Of a stretch of 64,000 bases of DNA, positions 22,924 to 33,406 are shown in pieces; position 1 is the first letter of the stretch, and the number at the start of each line of letters is the position of its first letter. Under the pieces are notes generated by a model. That model saw only the letters and a program-made list of their open reading frames with translations, was not told the origin of the DNA and ran no database searches. The position numbers and the translations under genes are program-made. Origin of the DNA: Lasiosphaeria ovina (taxonomy: Eukaryota; Ascomycota; Sordariomycetes; Sordariales; Lasiosphaeriaceae); the NCBI GenBank assembly GCA_033439765.1, contig JAULSN010000002.1, forward strand, positions 3,844,001-3,908,000. The letters are read 5' to 3'.

Positions 22924-25619
22924 ATGGCCGAGGAGGCAATGGACAAGCAACTCGCTGCCACCTCTTCGCCGGCCCTTGCCAAGAGCCCCGACTCAGACGT
23001 GTCGCCGCACACCCAAGATCCAACAGAATATTTCCCTGCGGGACCCAGCAGCCCCCGTGATACAGCTGCCGCATCTCCGCCCGGTGCCAAGGAACACGGC
23101 AGCCCAGTATTCGGCACGGCGTTCCCAATCGTCGCCGATTTGAATTCGAAGGCGGCTAGCACCGCAGCTTCGGCTTCATCCCTCCGCGAGCCCGGATCCG
23201 GCGACGGCAACGGTAACGGTAACGGCAGCAACGACTCACGGCACCCTTCGACTGTCGCCAGCGACCGCCCGACTGCCGCCACGTCAAGAAGATCGTCTAC
23301 AGCGTCTGTGTCGTTCCGCCAACCGCGCAACCCCTCGCTCCCACAGGGCAATCCGCGAAAGACGGACAATCGACGACTGCGAGAGTCGTCGCCATCTCCC
23401 GTGAGGTGAGTGTTGCCTAGCCCATTTTCACATCTCTCGGCCTCAATGTGGTGCGATTGATGCATCAGGGTCGAGATTCGGAGTCCTTGCTGCAGCCCCA
23501 GCCCTAGTGGTGCTTTTAAAATGGGGATTCCTCTGTTCCCGGACACCTGCATATCTTGCGTGGACCCTGGCCTGTATTACATTGCCTTGGTTGCTCCGTC
23601 ATGATAGCGATCAAGAGTCCTAGGATATCAGCAAATCCCGGCCTGATCTACTTTGACCAGACTTGAAGCAGACCGCACCAAGTCAGCTTGAACCGCGAAA
23701 GGGCAGACGCAGTCTGCCAGCGCAGACACTAGGTCAGCCTAGACAGCATATCCACTCCAATGCCACAGACATTTTCTCGTCGCCTCCAACTTCACACACA
23801 CCCACCCCTCCCTCTCCCCGCATCAAGGTGGTCTGGTCTTGCCGTTTGCGGAAACCCGTCGCGTGGCGCGCGAGGCCACAGAAGACTTTGGCAGGCAACC
23901 ATGCGCAGCGCAGCGGTTAAAGCGAGTCTGGCCCGTTCTCAGAGAGTGTGTGACACGCATGGATCACGGTCTCGCAGAGCCTCTGGCCGAGTCTCGCCGC
24001 CTGCACGTATTCTGTAGGGGTTATTCGCCAGCACCTTGATGGAGCTAGGCCCAACCCCGCCACCCCACCAGCCCGCTTCCTTCGCTCAAGCTCTATCGGT
24101 GTCATTGCCCCAACCCAAACCCACCTCACCGGGGGCGTTCACCGCGATCGCCTCCGCTTAAGCTTGCCGTAGTGGCACGAGCGTTGGAGGCAGATTCAGT
24201 CGGCTAAGGCTCACGCGCATGCACCGTCTTGTCCCTGCATCATCCGCAAATCTGTCCCGTCGTCATCTTTCTGCTTGAGCCCCCCCCGTATTTGTTGATT
24301 AAAAATTCCCGCAACGGGACAGTTGAGCCACTTGCCTTAAGTTGGGCGTCCCCGTCTAGCCTCAACTGGTTATTTTCCTGATTCCCACCCCACTGTGCTC
24401 CGCTTGTTGCGACCGCCTCAACCACCTGCTTCTCCGCAATCCTCGTTTGGTGACATGTCGACGCTAACACGGAATGCGTCTGCGCCTCCTAGGTTTCGAC
24501 AGCATGTTGGATTTGACAATCTGCCCGTGGGCGAGGCTACCAAGAACAACACGTCGTCCTTCACCCTTCACGTCAGACACCAGGGCTACCAGCCCTCACG
24601 GAGATCCCGCACGTTCATGATTGGTGTGGATGAGCATAGCTACTCCGACTATGCACTGGTCTGGCTCTTGACCAACATGGTCGACGATGGCGACGAGGTG
24701 GTGTGTGTCAGGGTGCTGGAGAGCCCAATTCGCCCGGGCGAGAAGAACTACCAGGAGGAGGCCAAGAAGCTGCTCCAGGCCATCCAGGCCAAGAACACGC
24801 TGAACAAGGCCATTAGTATCGTCTTGGAGTACTCGGTTGGGAAACTGCACCCGACCTTTCAGCAGATGGTGAGCCTCACCCAGCCGTGGTGCGTTTGGTA
24901 CAGTGCTAACCACTCTATGACAGCTTCACATCCACCAACCTTCGATGCTCATTGTCGGGACCAAGGGACGCTCGCTCGGTGGTCTTCAGGGGCTGATGAA
25001 CACGAGGAACTCGTTCTCAAAGTATTGCCTCCAGTACAGCCCCATTCCAGTAGTAGTGGTTAGGCCCGACGACCAACGACAGAAGAAGAAGGAGAAGCGG
25101 ACGCACGATCCGAATCGACAGAGCTACGTTGCCATGCTCGCGCACAGCAACGGCAAACACGAGGCCGACTCGGACACGTATAACGTGTTCGAACTCGAGC
25201 GTGGTATTTCAGCCGACGAAGAGGCGCACCGAGTAGCGGCCGCGATCGGGCTCCCGGCGGCATTTGATCCCACCATCAAGCCCTTCCGGGCTTCTTCACA
25301 TACCCGACGACCGTCGTCTCTTTCCGGGGCGTCGTCTGTTGGGGGGAGGTCGAGCTCGCCGCCGCCGCCAACGGTCCGCACCGAGAGCGGTGATGAGGAA
25401 AGCGGCGAGGACGAAGAAGACTTTGAGGCCGAGGTTGTGTCTCCGGGGCAAATTCCGAAGGCAGAGCGAAAGGTGGCTGCACTCGAGAGGGAGCAAAAGC
25501 AACGGCTGCACGACATGGAGGTGGGGGAAGCCGCGGCGCTGCTGAAGTCGGCACAGGCCGAGGAGGATGACGACGACGACGAAATACCCGAACGGCCGGA
25601 AAACAACAGGGCCAAGTAA
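22924..25619 (+). CDS. Universal stress protein (USP) domain protein with disordered N- and C-terminal tails
   Basis: Proposed exons are 22924-23405, 24493-24868 and 24924-25619, for 517 residues. The start sits in a strong context (CACCATGG). Exon 1 codes about 160 Ser/Pro/Ala-rich residues, including a GNGNGNG tract. Exon 2 opens with FRQHVGFDNLPVGEAT and the USP fold: RTFMIGVDEHSYSDYAL (first strand and helix), DEVVCVRVLES, then across intron 2 SMLIVGTKGRSLGG, the G-x-x-G nucleotide-loop region. The C-terminus ends in an acidic low-complexity tail (EEDDDDDEIPERPE). USP domains bind ATP or act as small stress-responsive switches; the role of this fungal type is not settled. Intron 1 is 1,087 nt, far above the window norm, and an in-frame ATG at 24455 lies just upstream of its acceptor. 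That would give a 369-residue form without exon 1. Confidence 0.8.
24455..24492 (+). promoter_or_regulatory. Possible alternative first exon of the USP gene
   Basis: An ATG at 24455 is in frame with the USP domain and reads MSTLTRNASAPPR straight through the putative acceptor (CCTCCTAG at 24485-24492) into FRQHVGFDN. If transcription can start inside the 1.1-kb intron, this would supply a shorter product without splicing. It is an inference from frame only. Confidence 0.4.
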
Positions 25620-26448
25620 CGACTTTTTTTCTTCTCTGCCAAAAATCCCCCCCGGGGGGAGGGGGCAATCTGTGCTTGACGGCAGGGGTAGGAGCTAGGT
25701 GTTGGCGGCGTGCGCAATGGGAGCCGGTAGCTCTGCAAATATTTCTAGGACGTTTTTCAGTCCGTAGACAGCGTGGCAGCATTGTTATTGTTATGGTTTG
25801 TACTGGAGGCATTTTGTTATTTTGAGCTAGGAGGACTTGTTGCCCAGCGCTCGGGTTTTACCAGGAGGAAGCGAAACGAAGCACATGTATTAGTACCTAC
25901 CTTAGGTGACTCTCCATGGCCAGACAACGTTTTGTATTTGGCAGAATCAATACTAACCCTTCTCTGTTCTGCGCGTTTATTTTCCGAGGATTTTATGCGT
26001 CTACTAGTATCTTATAGCTTGCGTCCTGGAGGCATCGTCTGGTGTTTTAGAGCCAACCCCGACCCCCTGTCGCTGGGTAGCCCAGGCGGCCCAGCACCCT
26101 CCTTACTGTGTAATGAGTGCGGGGTGCCGACGGGAATTCCTGAGGTGGTGTGAATTCCGGGTTGTTACTCACCTCACCTTAGCTAGCGTGGTTCGTCATC
26201 CCAACCAAGGCTCAACAGTCTGTGCTACTGCTGCGCAAACTGCTGTGCAACAACAATCACCCAACGCTCGCGGCATAGAGTAGGGAACTAAGGAACGCTA
26301 TGCACCCGGAGCGTCGAACTGCCTCGCGTCCCCATCCGCAAGCCATCCAGCGCGCTCCCCCGACGCATCAACTGGCGTAGGATGCTGGGGCAATTGCAAG
26401 CTACGGTACGAATTGGAAGTACGAGCACGGATACGCGACGTCCAACCT
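25620..26448. other. Spacer between USP gene and GPHR gene
   Basis: 829 bp holding the USP 3' end and the GPHR promoter. A short C8G-type run lies near 25648-25664. No open frame here has coding character. TTG at 26413 is in frame with GPHR but is not a plausible start. Confidence 0.45.
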
Positions 26449-28215
26449 ATGGCCCCCCCTTCAATCGGGACTCATCCGAGCGCTGCCGACTGCGGCGATG
26501 ACCTCTGCATGGCGCCAGCTTCGCTCTCTCTCTCGACGCCGAGCGCCCTAGGCACGCTCTTCTCGCTCTCGCCCTTTATCGCCACCTTCGCCGTGGTCAG
26601 CTTCGGCGTCGCCACCAAGGTCTTCCCACACCTCTCGCGCCTGCAGAGCAGCCATGACGGCGAGGGCCACGTCCTGCCTGCCTCGGCCCCGCCAACCCTC
26701 CGCCAGGCCCACGCCGAGCACGGCGCCCGGTCTCCCCGCCGCCGCATCGCCGCCGTGACCTTTGCCGCCACCATCGGCCTGGCCACGGTGCTCGCAGAGC
26801 TCATCCTGGCCGAGATCTCGGACCTCGTCACCCCCCACGCCCGCACCGTCGCCCTGCGCTTCACCGTGCCCACCCTGCTCTTCATGCTCGTCGTCTTGAT
26901 TCCCTTCCTGGAGCTGCAGTCTGTCGTGGCTGGGTCGGGCTGGTCGTTTCAGCGCACCGCCAAGGGCCGCATCCCGCGCGTGGCCTGGGCGCTGCAGCTC
27001 GCCGTCTTTGCCGGCTGGCTGTTTGTGTTCTGGTCCCTCGGCCAAGCTGTCCCGGCCAACGGCGGCGCCGCTTTCGACAGTAGCATGGGCACGGCGGCCG
27101 CTGGGCACGTCGAGTCGGTTGGCGACGTGTTAGTGGGCGGGCAGCTGGCACGCGCCTGTCTCGAGCGCATCGGCGTCATTGGCATCTCGCTCATGGCGCT
27201 GCTGTCGGGGTTCGCCAGCGTGTCGAGTCCCTGGCATACGTTCTCCGACAACAGGTCGTACCGCAAGCGGCCCATCACCGACTCCGACATTTCGCGCAAG
27301 CAGGCCGGGCTCGACGCTACCAGCGAGCTGCTGCTGACCAAGCGCCACCGCCTGCGCTCTCTACAGCGCAAACTGGCCGAGCCGGGCGGTGCAGCCGGCG
27401 GCGGTGGCGGCTCCCTCGTGGGGAAGATGTTCGGATCGCTCAAGGGCATCGCGGGCGGTGCTAGCGGCGGGGATGCCGCCGAGGTCAAGGCCCTACAGAT
27501 GGAGATATCAGGCCTTGAGACGATGGAGTCGAACCTGGCCACGTCGCTCTCGCTACTCCGCGCGCGCCAGGCCGCGCACGCGCGAGATGGCACTGCCCTC
27601 GGCAAGGTCCTGGCCGTGCCCAGCTACGTCTTCAGCGTGTACTGCGTCTACCGCATCCTCGCCACGACGCTCACGACGCTGCGGCGCATGTACTACCCGG
27701 CGGCGTCGTTCGCGTCGTCTGACCCCATCAACCGCTTCCTCGGCCTGCTGGCCAAGCACTGGGACCCCAAGCTCGACCAGATGGCCTGGGCGCGGCAGAT
27801 CTCGTTCCTGCTGTCGGGCGTGATCCTCGCCGCCAGCGCGAACTCGGTCCTCCAGACGTTCCACCTCTTCGCAAAGTTCACCCCGGGCCTGCTGCAGCAC
27901 GCCCAGGCCAACTTCGCCCTGCTCATCGGGCAGATCGCCGCCACGTACGTCATCAGCGCCGCGCTCCTGCTGCGCAGCAGCCTGCCGCGCGAGGTCGGCC
28001 GCTCCGTCGGCGACGCCCTCGAGAGCGCCCTCGAGCCCTCCTTTGTCGACCGCTGGTTCGAGGGCTGGTTCCTCCTCGCCAGCGCCGTCACCATGGCCGG
28101 CATCTGGATCGGCCGCAAGCTCGCCGGGGCCGGCGGGGGAGGCGGGGGCGGGTCGGGGGACTACCTCGATGACTGGGATGACTTTGCCGGCGAGGAGATG
28201 CAAAAGAGGTCTTGA
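26449..28215 (+). CDS. Golgi pH regulator (GPHR/GPR89) family multi-pass membrane protein
   Basis: A single exon of 588 residues. The start ATG at 26449 is the first in frame. N-terminal hydrophobic segments (SPFIATFAVVSFGVATKVF; then AAVTFAATIGLATVLAELIL; then TVPTLLFMLVVLIPFLELQ; then VAWALQLAVFAGWLFVFWSLG) are followed by GVIGISLMALLSGFASVSSPW, a hallmark of the family. A cytosolic loop comes next with ITDSDISRKQAGLDAT and a coiled coil with a Gly-rich insert. Four or five C-terminal helices follow, including PSYVFSVYCVYRILATTLTTL. Known of the family: animal GPHR is a Golgi anion channel needed for acidification, plant GTG proteins were proposed as hormone receptors, and the fungal members are little studied. 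The C-terminus ends in a Gly run and acidic DDWDDFAGEE. The family call is firm; the role in this fungus is inferred. Confidence 0.9.
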   Translation: MAPPSIGTHPSAADCGDDLCMAPASLSLSTPSALGTLFSLSPFIATFAVVSFGVATKVFPHLSRLQSSHDGEGHVLPASAPPTLRQAHAEHGARSPRRRIAAVTFAATIGLATVLAELILAEISDLVTPHARTVALRFTVPTLLFMLVVLIPFLELQSVVAGSGWSFQRTAKGRIPRVAWALQLAVFAGWLFVFWSLGQAVPANGGAAFDSSMGTAAAGHVESVGDVLVGGQLARACLERIGVIGISLMALLSGFASVSSPWHTFSDNRSYRKRPITDSDISRKQAGLDATSELLLTKRHRLRSLQRKLAEPGGAAGGGGGSLVGKMFGSLKGIAGGASGGDAAEVKALQMEISGLETMESNLATSLSLLRARQAAHARDGTALGKVLAVPSYVFSVYCVYRILATTLTTLRRMYYPAASFASSDPINRFLGLLAKHWDPKLDQMAWARQISFLLSGVILAASANSVLQTFHLFAKFTPGLLQHAQANFALLIGQIAATYVISAALLLRSSLPREVGRSVGDALESALEPSFVDRWFEGWFLLASAVTMAGIWIGRKLAGAGGGGGGGSGDYLDDWDDFAGEEMQKRS

Positions 28216-29343
28216 TGTGTGTTTTTCTTTTCTTTCTTTCTGTCGTCTTCTTCTCCCCAAGACCCTCGGGAGAGATGGATACTTGCGTGCTGGTCTTGCT
28301 CTATAAGCGTGCATGTGTGTCGGTCGCGGCCACATAGTCATGGCAGTAGATTCTTTGGGTTTTGGTGTTTTTTTCTTCTTCTTCTCTGTTTCCTTCCATA
28401 CTAACAACTGATAATTACGGCTGGATGGGTGGGTTGGTGCGAGGCGAATAGGTCAGGATAAAAGGCGCGTTATCTGCGCTGCACTGCGCTGCGCTTGTTG
28501 ATTTCGTTCTGCAATATCTTTTTGCTTCTTCTTCTGATTCTGTCGTATAAAATACCTTTTTTGTATTCGTACGCCTAATAGGAACCATGGAGTTTAGGAT
28601 TTGCCAACTATATTATCAACAGCCAGCCCCCGTTGTGCGAACCATTTTTCTTGCCCTGGCAGATATTGTATTGTTAAAGTTCACGAGCATTAAACAGAGG
28701 GCATGTTGTGAGAGGTATAGATACGGGGAGTACCAAGCGACAAGTCTTCACATCTCTACGCGTGTGTGTGTACGCGGAGTGGTCTGCGTTGGCCGTGTTG
28801 TCCAAGCTCTCGTCTACTCGGTTCTTGCCTTGGGAGATCTAAGAACCTCGCCATTGGCTGAGGCAAAGAATTGGTTGCTGAAACAGCAATTTCGATAGCC
28901 TGACAGCTAGTAGGTTATGGCATGGCCGAGAAATGAGGGGAGAAAAGACCTCTGGAACGAAAGGAAAAGCTTGAAGATTGATTGTTGTTCTTTTCACTCA
29001 AATATTAGATTTGGATCAAGCCAAGTCTTTTTCGGCTGTGTGAACTCTACAAGAATTCCGGGTCCGACCCACTGCGCCTACACATGCCAACTCACCGGCA
29101 ACCGGCAACTGGCGACCGGCAAAGCTTTCTCCGTCTTGGCTAGGTTCTTTACAAATATGGAAAGGCAATATCCCCGACGAGCGCCCAAGATCCAACGTCT
29201 TTCGGCAAGCAGAAAAATAAGACATCGCCCGTTGGAAGCCAGCCATTATCAGCAAAACCACAAGAAACTGCCATACCACACATCGTGTCATATTATATAA
29301 AATCTTCAGGCCAGACAAAGCCTAACCTCCCGCCACAATAGAC
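28216..29343. other. Spacer between GPHR gene and hypothetical gene
   Basis: About 1.1 kb, T/C-rich just after the GPHR stop (a likely 3' end) and AT-richer further on. No ATG-initiated frame with coding composition. The region before 29344 should be the promoter of the next gene. Confidence 0.45.
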
Positions 29344-30189
29344 ATGCAAACAGACGACAGCAGGATAACGGCCACGGCCGATGTCGCGGGACGGAAGCCA
29401 GCAACGGGGCCGCGGCCCATGAAAGAGCTGATCGACGAAGCCGTGGCCGACGCGCAGGCAGCAAGACGACGATGGCAGCGGGAGCGGGCGGTCAGCAGGA
29501 TGGTGTGCTACTGGCGCGAGGAGCTTCTCCGGGCGAGCGACGCCGAGTTCGAGCGGCTGCCGCTGGCGCCCGACCGCCTCGTGACGCGCCATCTGTACCG
29601 CTCGGGCAAGAAGCAGCACGCGGCCGAGGGGCGGCTGCGCGACTACATCGTCAAGTCGCTGCGGGGCGAGTCCTGGGACGCGCTGTGTCGGGTGCCCACC
29701 GCGCCCACCGCGAATGCAGAGGGGACAACGACGACGACAACGACGCCAGTCACGGGTATGGCCACCACGGGCGCAACAACTGATGGCTGTGGCAGCCATG
29801 AGGACATGGCATCACCATTGCCTGCTGTTCCCACGCCAGCGCCAGCGGCGGCGCCGGCCCCCAGCCCGGTGCTTCCGAGACTTGAGCGAACCGAACGGCT
29901 GCTGAGGCGCATAGAGGCCTACGGGGCCATCTGGGTTGAGAGGGACGAGCGTTGCCGCCATCGCGCGGCTTCGCTGACGACGGGCAGCATCACCACCGCC
30001 AGCAGGAGCGGAAGAAAAAGGGCCAAGGCCGCGGCGCGCCGGCAGCAAAAGGAGGAGGTGGACTACATCGTGGTTGGCCTCGATGGGCTTGCTGCTGCTG
30101 TTGCTGACGCTGACGAGGTGGGCGGCGACGAGGGCGACTGGGACGCATGCGCCGACGCCACGGCGGCGATGGACTGCTGCAGTGCGTGA
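29344..30189 (+). CDS. Unrecognised 281-residue protein, basic N-terminal helix and low-complexity middle
   Basis: A single ATG-initiated frame with strongly GC-rich third positions, as in neighbouring genes, which supports it as coding. Residues about 25-115 form a charged, probably helical block (KELIDEAVADAQAARRRWQRE; then MVCYWREELLRASDAEFERLP; then KKQHAAEGRLRDYIVKSLRG). A Thr run and an Ala/Pro tract occupy about 120-175. A second helix RLERTERLLRRIEAYGAIWV precedes a basic KRAKAAARRQQK patch, and the C-terminus is acidic. I see no signal peptide, membrane helix or known catalytic motif. Two amphipathic blocks flanking a flexible linker suggest a binding protein, but this is a description and not a function. 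A lineage-restricted gene is likely. Introns are not required. Confidence 0.6.
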   Translation: MQTDDSRITATADVAGRKPATGPRPMKELIDEAVADAQAARRRWQRERAVSRMVCYWREELLRASDAEFERLPLAPDRLVTRHLYRSGKKQHAAEGRLRDYIVKSLRGESWDALCRVPTAPTANAEGTTTTTTTPVTGMATTGATTDGCGSHEDMASPLPAVPTPAPAAAPAPSPVLPRLERTERLLRRIEAYGAIWVERDERCRHRAASLTTGSITTASRSGRKRAKAAARRQQKEEVDYIVVGLDGLAAAVADADEVGGDEGDWDACADATAAMDCCSA

Positions 30190-31827
30190 ACCAGTTACAA
30201 CGTTGGGTGGTGGTTTAAACTAGCAGTTACTGTATGTATTCGAGAGCTGAGGCTGACGTCGGACCAATCGTCGTTAGATCAAGGGGTAAGCGCGGGTGTC
30301 TCTCAAACAGGAGTCCATGTTTCGTTTCACCCTGCTCGAGCCCTCTGCCCGCACTGATTGGACAGCGGCGCCCTGCGGGGGGGCCGGGGGGGTTAGTCTA
30401 ACGCAAGGCAGGGGCCGCGGGTGGCCAGGGGGCAAAGGAGGCCTGGACCTAGCCCGTCAGCCACGGCCGGCACAAACATCCCATCTTCTCACCTCCTCCT
30501 CACCTTCCATTATCAGCCCCTCGCGCTCTGGTGATATCGCAACGTGCAGAACCTGGGATACGCGCCGTCTAAGTGGCCGGTCGCCTGGCTCTTTGCGGCC
30601 TCCCCCCGCGCGAATCTAGAGTGCAGCCCGACCCAGCGCGGCCCATCCACAATCACAGGGTTCCAATCATGTCAGAAGGTAGGCTGTCAAAAGGTCTCGG
30701 CTGCCTCGCCTGCGAGGTGTCGTCCCCTGAGTTGGGTTGGCGAGTCTCGACTCATCGTGGAGTGCTCCTTCCCCTTTTCCCCTGCCCCCTGGCACTTGCC
30801 ATCCCTAGCATGCAACCAACCACTCGGTTGACAGCTCCGCTAGCTACAGTATTCTAGTCCAGGCAGGCTGGCCAAAATAATAATTCCTGTAGTATATGGC
30901 CCTGCCCTTCCCCTCGGCCCACGAGTGCGGACCGCTGCTTTGGGTCTTGCCTACCTTACCTAGGTCGCGACAACGGGTCTCGTTTGCCAATCCCTCCACT
31001 CCTACTTTTACGTATTTCTCTTCTCGCGAGACGCAAACACTTGCACTCGCACAGGCAGAAGCTGTGCTTCTCTGGTCTCGCCTGTTTGTTCCTGACCACC
31101 GTTTGCTGCGCAACCATCCTCTTCGTTCGAGTTCCCTTCGTGCGATCCTGCCATCTTCCCTCTTTTGTCCGACTCCGACTCAGAATCAGATCAGCAGAGC
31201 AGGCCTCCTGCCATCCGTCGTCATTTTCCATTCATCCATTGATCCAGTCATCCAGTCTTTTCTAGAAGCCAGGTAGCACACCGCCGTTGCGAACACGTCG
31301 TCGGTCCCGCCGCCTCCCACCTTGGGCTCGCATAGCTGTGCAACTCTTGGGCCCCAAGGCATGATCTGAGATCTTCTGAGCGCCCGCCTTCTCTGGTCCT
31401 CCTCCAATAGGGACTGCCTTGATCCGAGCGGGAAGCGGGCATCGCAAGTCTAGTTTATAGCCGCATTGACCCCCCCCCCAAATCGCCCCGTGGCATACCG
31501 CATCGCTGCCATCCATCTCCAACGCTGCCCGCGATCGCCCGCTACTACGGCCCTCTGATACCGATTGCGTTTCGTGTTCCTCGGCAGCGCACCAAGTAAC
31601 CACCTCTCAACCCCAACATTTCCCGGCTCGCAACCTCTCGTCACAGTTCGTGGCCCTCGGATCAGGAGTGGCAAGACTCGACGAAAACCGATAATCTGCG
31701 CCTCGCGCAACCAGGACTTGACTAGGCTGGACGGGTGACTTGCAAAGAAACCCGGTGGCTGCGTCACTCTCCAACCGATAGTCTTTGTCTGGCGCGGCCA
31801 TTCGACCGACGACAGAACGACGCGGTA
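30190..31827. other. Spacer and long leader of the secreted-protein gene
   Basis: 1.6 kb with G-runs near 30378-30391, CT-rich tracts after 30.9 kb and a C-run near 31470-31479. The short frames overlap on both strands and none has a domain. The final several hundred bases are a plausible long 5' leader for the gene at 31828. Confidence 0.4.
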
Positions 31828-32577
31828 ATGGGTAACCACGACAGACTGCGGGCGCCGCGATGGGCTCGCCTTCTTTTCATGGCCTCGGCTGCATCGGCCA
31901 TGTCGTTGTCCAACTTCCAGCTCATCACGTCCTCGACGGTACCCATCAGTTGTATCCTAGCCTACAACACCCCAATCCGCGGCTGCTCCGAAAGCGACTT
32001 CGACACCGAGAGGACCTGCTCGGTGTCTTGTGTGAACGGCCTCATCAAAGTCCAGCAGACGCTCCAGGCCGTCTGCGACGACACGAGCATCCCCGACGCC
32101 TCGGTGCTAGGCCAGGTGTTGCAGGGCAACTTAGTGCAGCTGCTGTGCCCAGGTTTCTCGCTGCCATCTACCTCAACTTCAAGTAAACTCTCAACGACGG
32201 CCGCTGCCCCAACTACTACGTTGCGTTCAGTGCTCACTTCAAGTACAGCACGTCCGACGACGTCATCGACGCAAAGCTCCTCTTCGACCACCCAGACGGA
32301 GCAGGAAACCTCGACATCTAGCCTTAATTCATCACCCACGGCCCTCAGCCCGACCTTTGTGCAGTCCGGCCAACCCGCCCCGACATCATTTGTGCAACAG
32401 CCCGGCACTACCGCAAATTCTGCCCCCGCAGCGTCCGATCCGACCCCCCCGTCAACTCTCGGCGGCGGGAGCCCCTTCGACCCCGTATCGAGCGATGGTT
32501 CGGGGCGGCGGTTTGTGGATCGCTGGCTTGAGGCGTCCTGCATTACAGTGGCTCTGGGATTGCTGCTGCTACGGTAG
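31828..32577 (+). CDS. Small secreted six-cysteine, Ser/Thr-rich protein, probably GPI-anchored
   Basis: The ATG at 31828 gives 249 residues; the upstream in-frame GTG at 31735 is not a credible start. A basic N-terminus (residues 1-14) precedes the hydrophobic stretch ARLLFMASAASAM, a signal peptide probably cut before residue 30. The folded part (about 30-110) has cysteines at 42, 53, 64, 68, 83 and 107, spaced C-x10-C-x10-C-x3-C-x14-C-x23-C. Residues about 110-215 are Ser/Thr/Pro-rich, as in O-mannosylated stalks. The C-terminus has a small-residue region (SSDGSG) followed by a hydrophobic end SCITVALGLLLL, the layout of a GPI-attachment signal. This architecture fits a cell-wall or plasma-membrane surface protein. 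The spacing is not the eight-cysteine CFEM pattern. Function unknown; effector-like or adhesive roles would be guesses. Confidence 0.7.
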   Translation: MGNHDRLRAPRWARLLFMASAASAMSLSNFQLITSSTVPISCILAYNTPIRGCSESDFDTERTCSVSCVNGLIKVQQTLQAVCDDTSIPDASVLGQVLQGNLVQLLCPGFSLPSTSTSSKLSTTAAAPTTTLRSVLTSSTARPTTSSTQSSSSTTQTEQETSTSSLNSSPTALSPTFVQSGQPAPTSFVQQPGTTANSAPAASDPTPPSTLGGGSPFDPVSSDGSGRRFVDRWLEASCITVALGLLLLR

Positions 32578-33406
32578 TCACGGTTACGGGTAGCCCTCGC
32601 CACGCACGTATTCCAGTTGAGTGCTTGGTCGAGGTTGGCTGCGCTAGAATGCAGGACTGGGCCGTTCCCGCTAGGAACAATAATGTCTTGTTAATTTCTC
32701 GGGAGAAAAAAAAATAGCATTTACAGCTCGCGACGTTGGCATCGCGGAGATCTGAGGGCCGGCTTTGGCGGCGGAAGAGCCGAAGCAAGAAGGCCACAGT
32801 TTCGTGCGACAGTTTGTGGCATCTTTACCATGGCATGTGAGGAGAGCCATGAGGAAAATGGAGATCTTGGGAGGAGATAAATACATATGGCCCAGTGCCG
32901 GACGGTCCTCGCTGGGAATGGGGCGGAATTTCAGGCGTTAATATGAGAGGGACAGGCTGTACTGTACAACAACCAAGGCCGAGCCGGTCGGAGGGCTTGC
33001 CTTGCAAACAATGATACCAAATGCATATATAAATATATATCCGAAAGTGTTTTGAAGAAATTGGGTAGTGATTTCGAGTGCTTGTTATTACGCCAGACTA
33101 AAAGATGATACTCGAAGAAGTGACAAGAGCAGGCGCGCTAATTAATACATCGAACCAGCAAACGAGAAAGGAAAGATGCAGCGTTTGCTCCTCTCGTCTT
33201 GTCATATCCCCCACTGGCCGTTTTTCCATGTTACAACTCTCTGCAGCAGACCAGACCCGCAATTAGAGTAATCTGCACGTCACCAGTCGATACGTACGTA
33301 CGTACAGCTTAGCCCACCGAACCGAACCGAAATCACCATGACATCATCACAACACACAACTCACACACAATCTCTCTTCCCTTCTCTACCTCCCACCTCT
33401 CTCAGT
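32578..33406. other. Convergent 3' spacer, secreted-protein gene / PEX11-like gene
   Basis: 829 bp between two converging genes. Contains an A-run at 32706-32714, a short TACG tandem repeat near 33291-33304 and AT-rich tracts near 33025-33045. Expected to hold two 3' untranslated regions. No coding evidence. Confidence 0.45.

Noticed and set aside
26413..26448. Twelve extra codons at the start of GPHR
   Set aside because: They begin with TTG; the first ATG at 26449 is the credible start.
27553..28407. 284-codon frame antisense to the GPHR gene
   Set aside because: Shadow frame in a GC-rich exon; the membrane-protein frame is clearly the real one.
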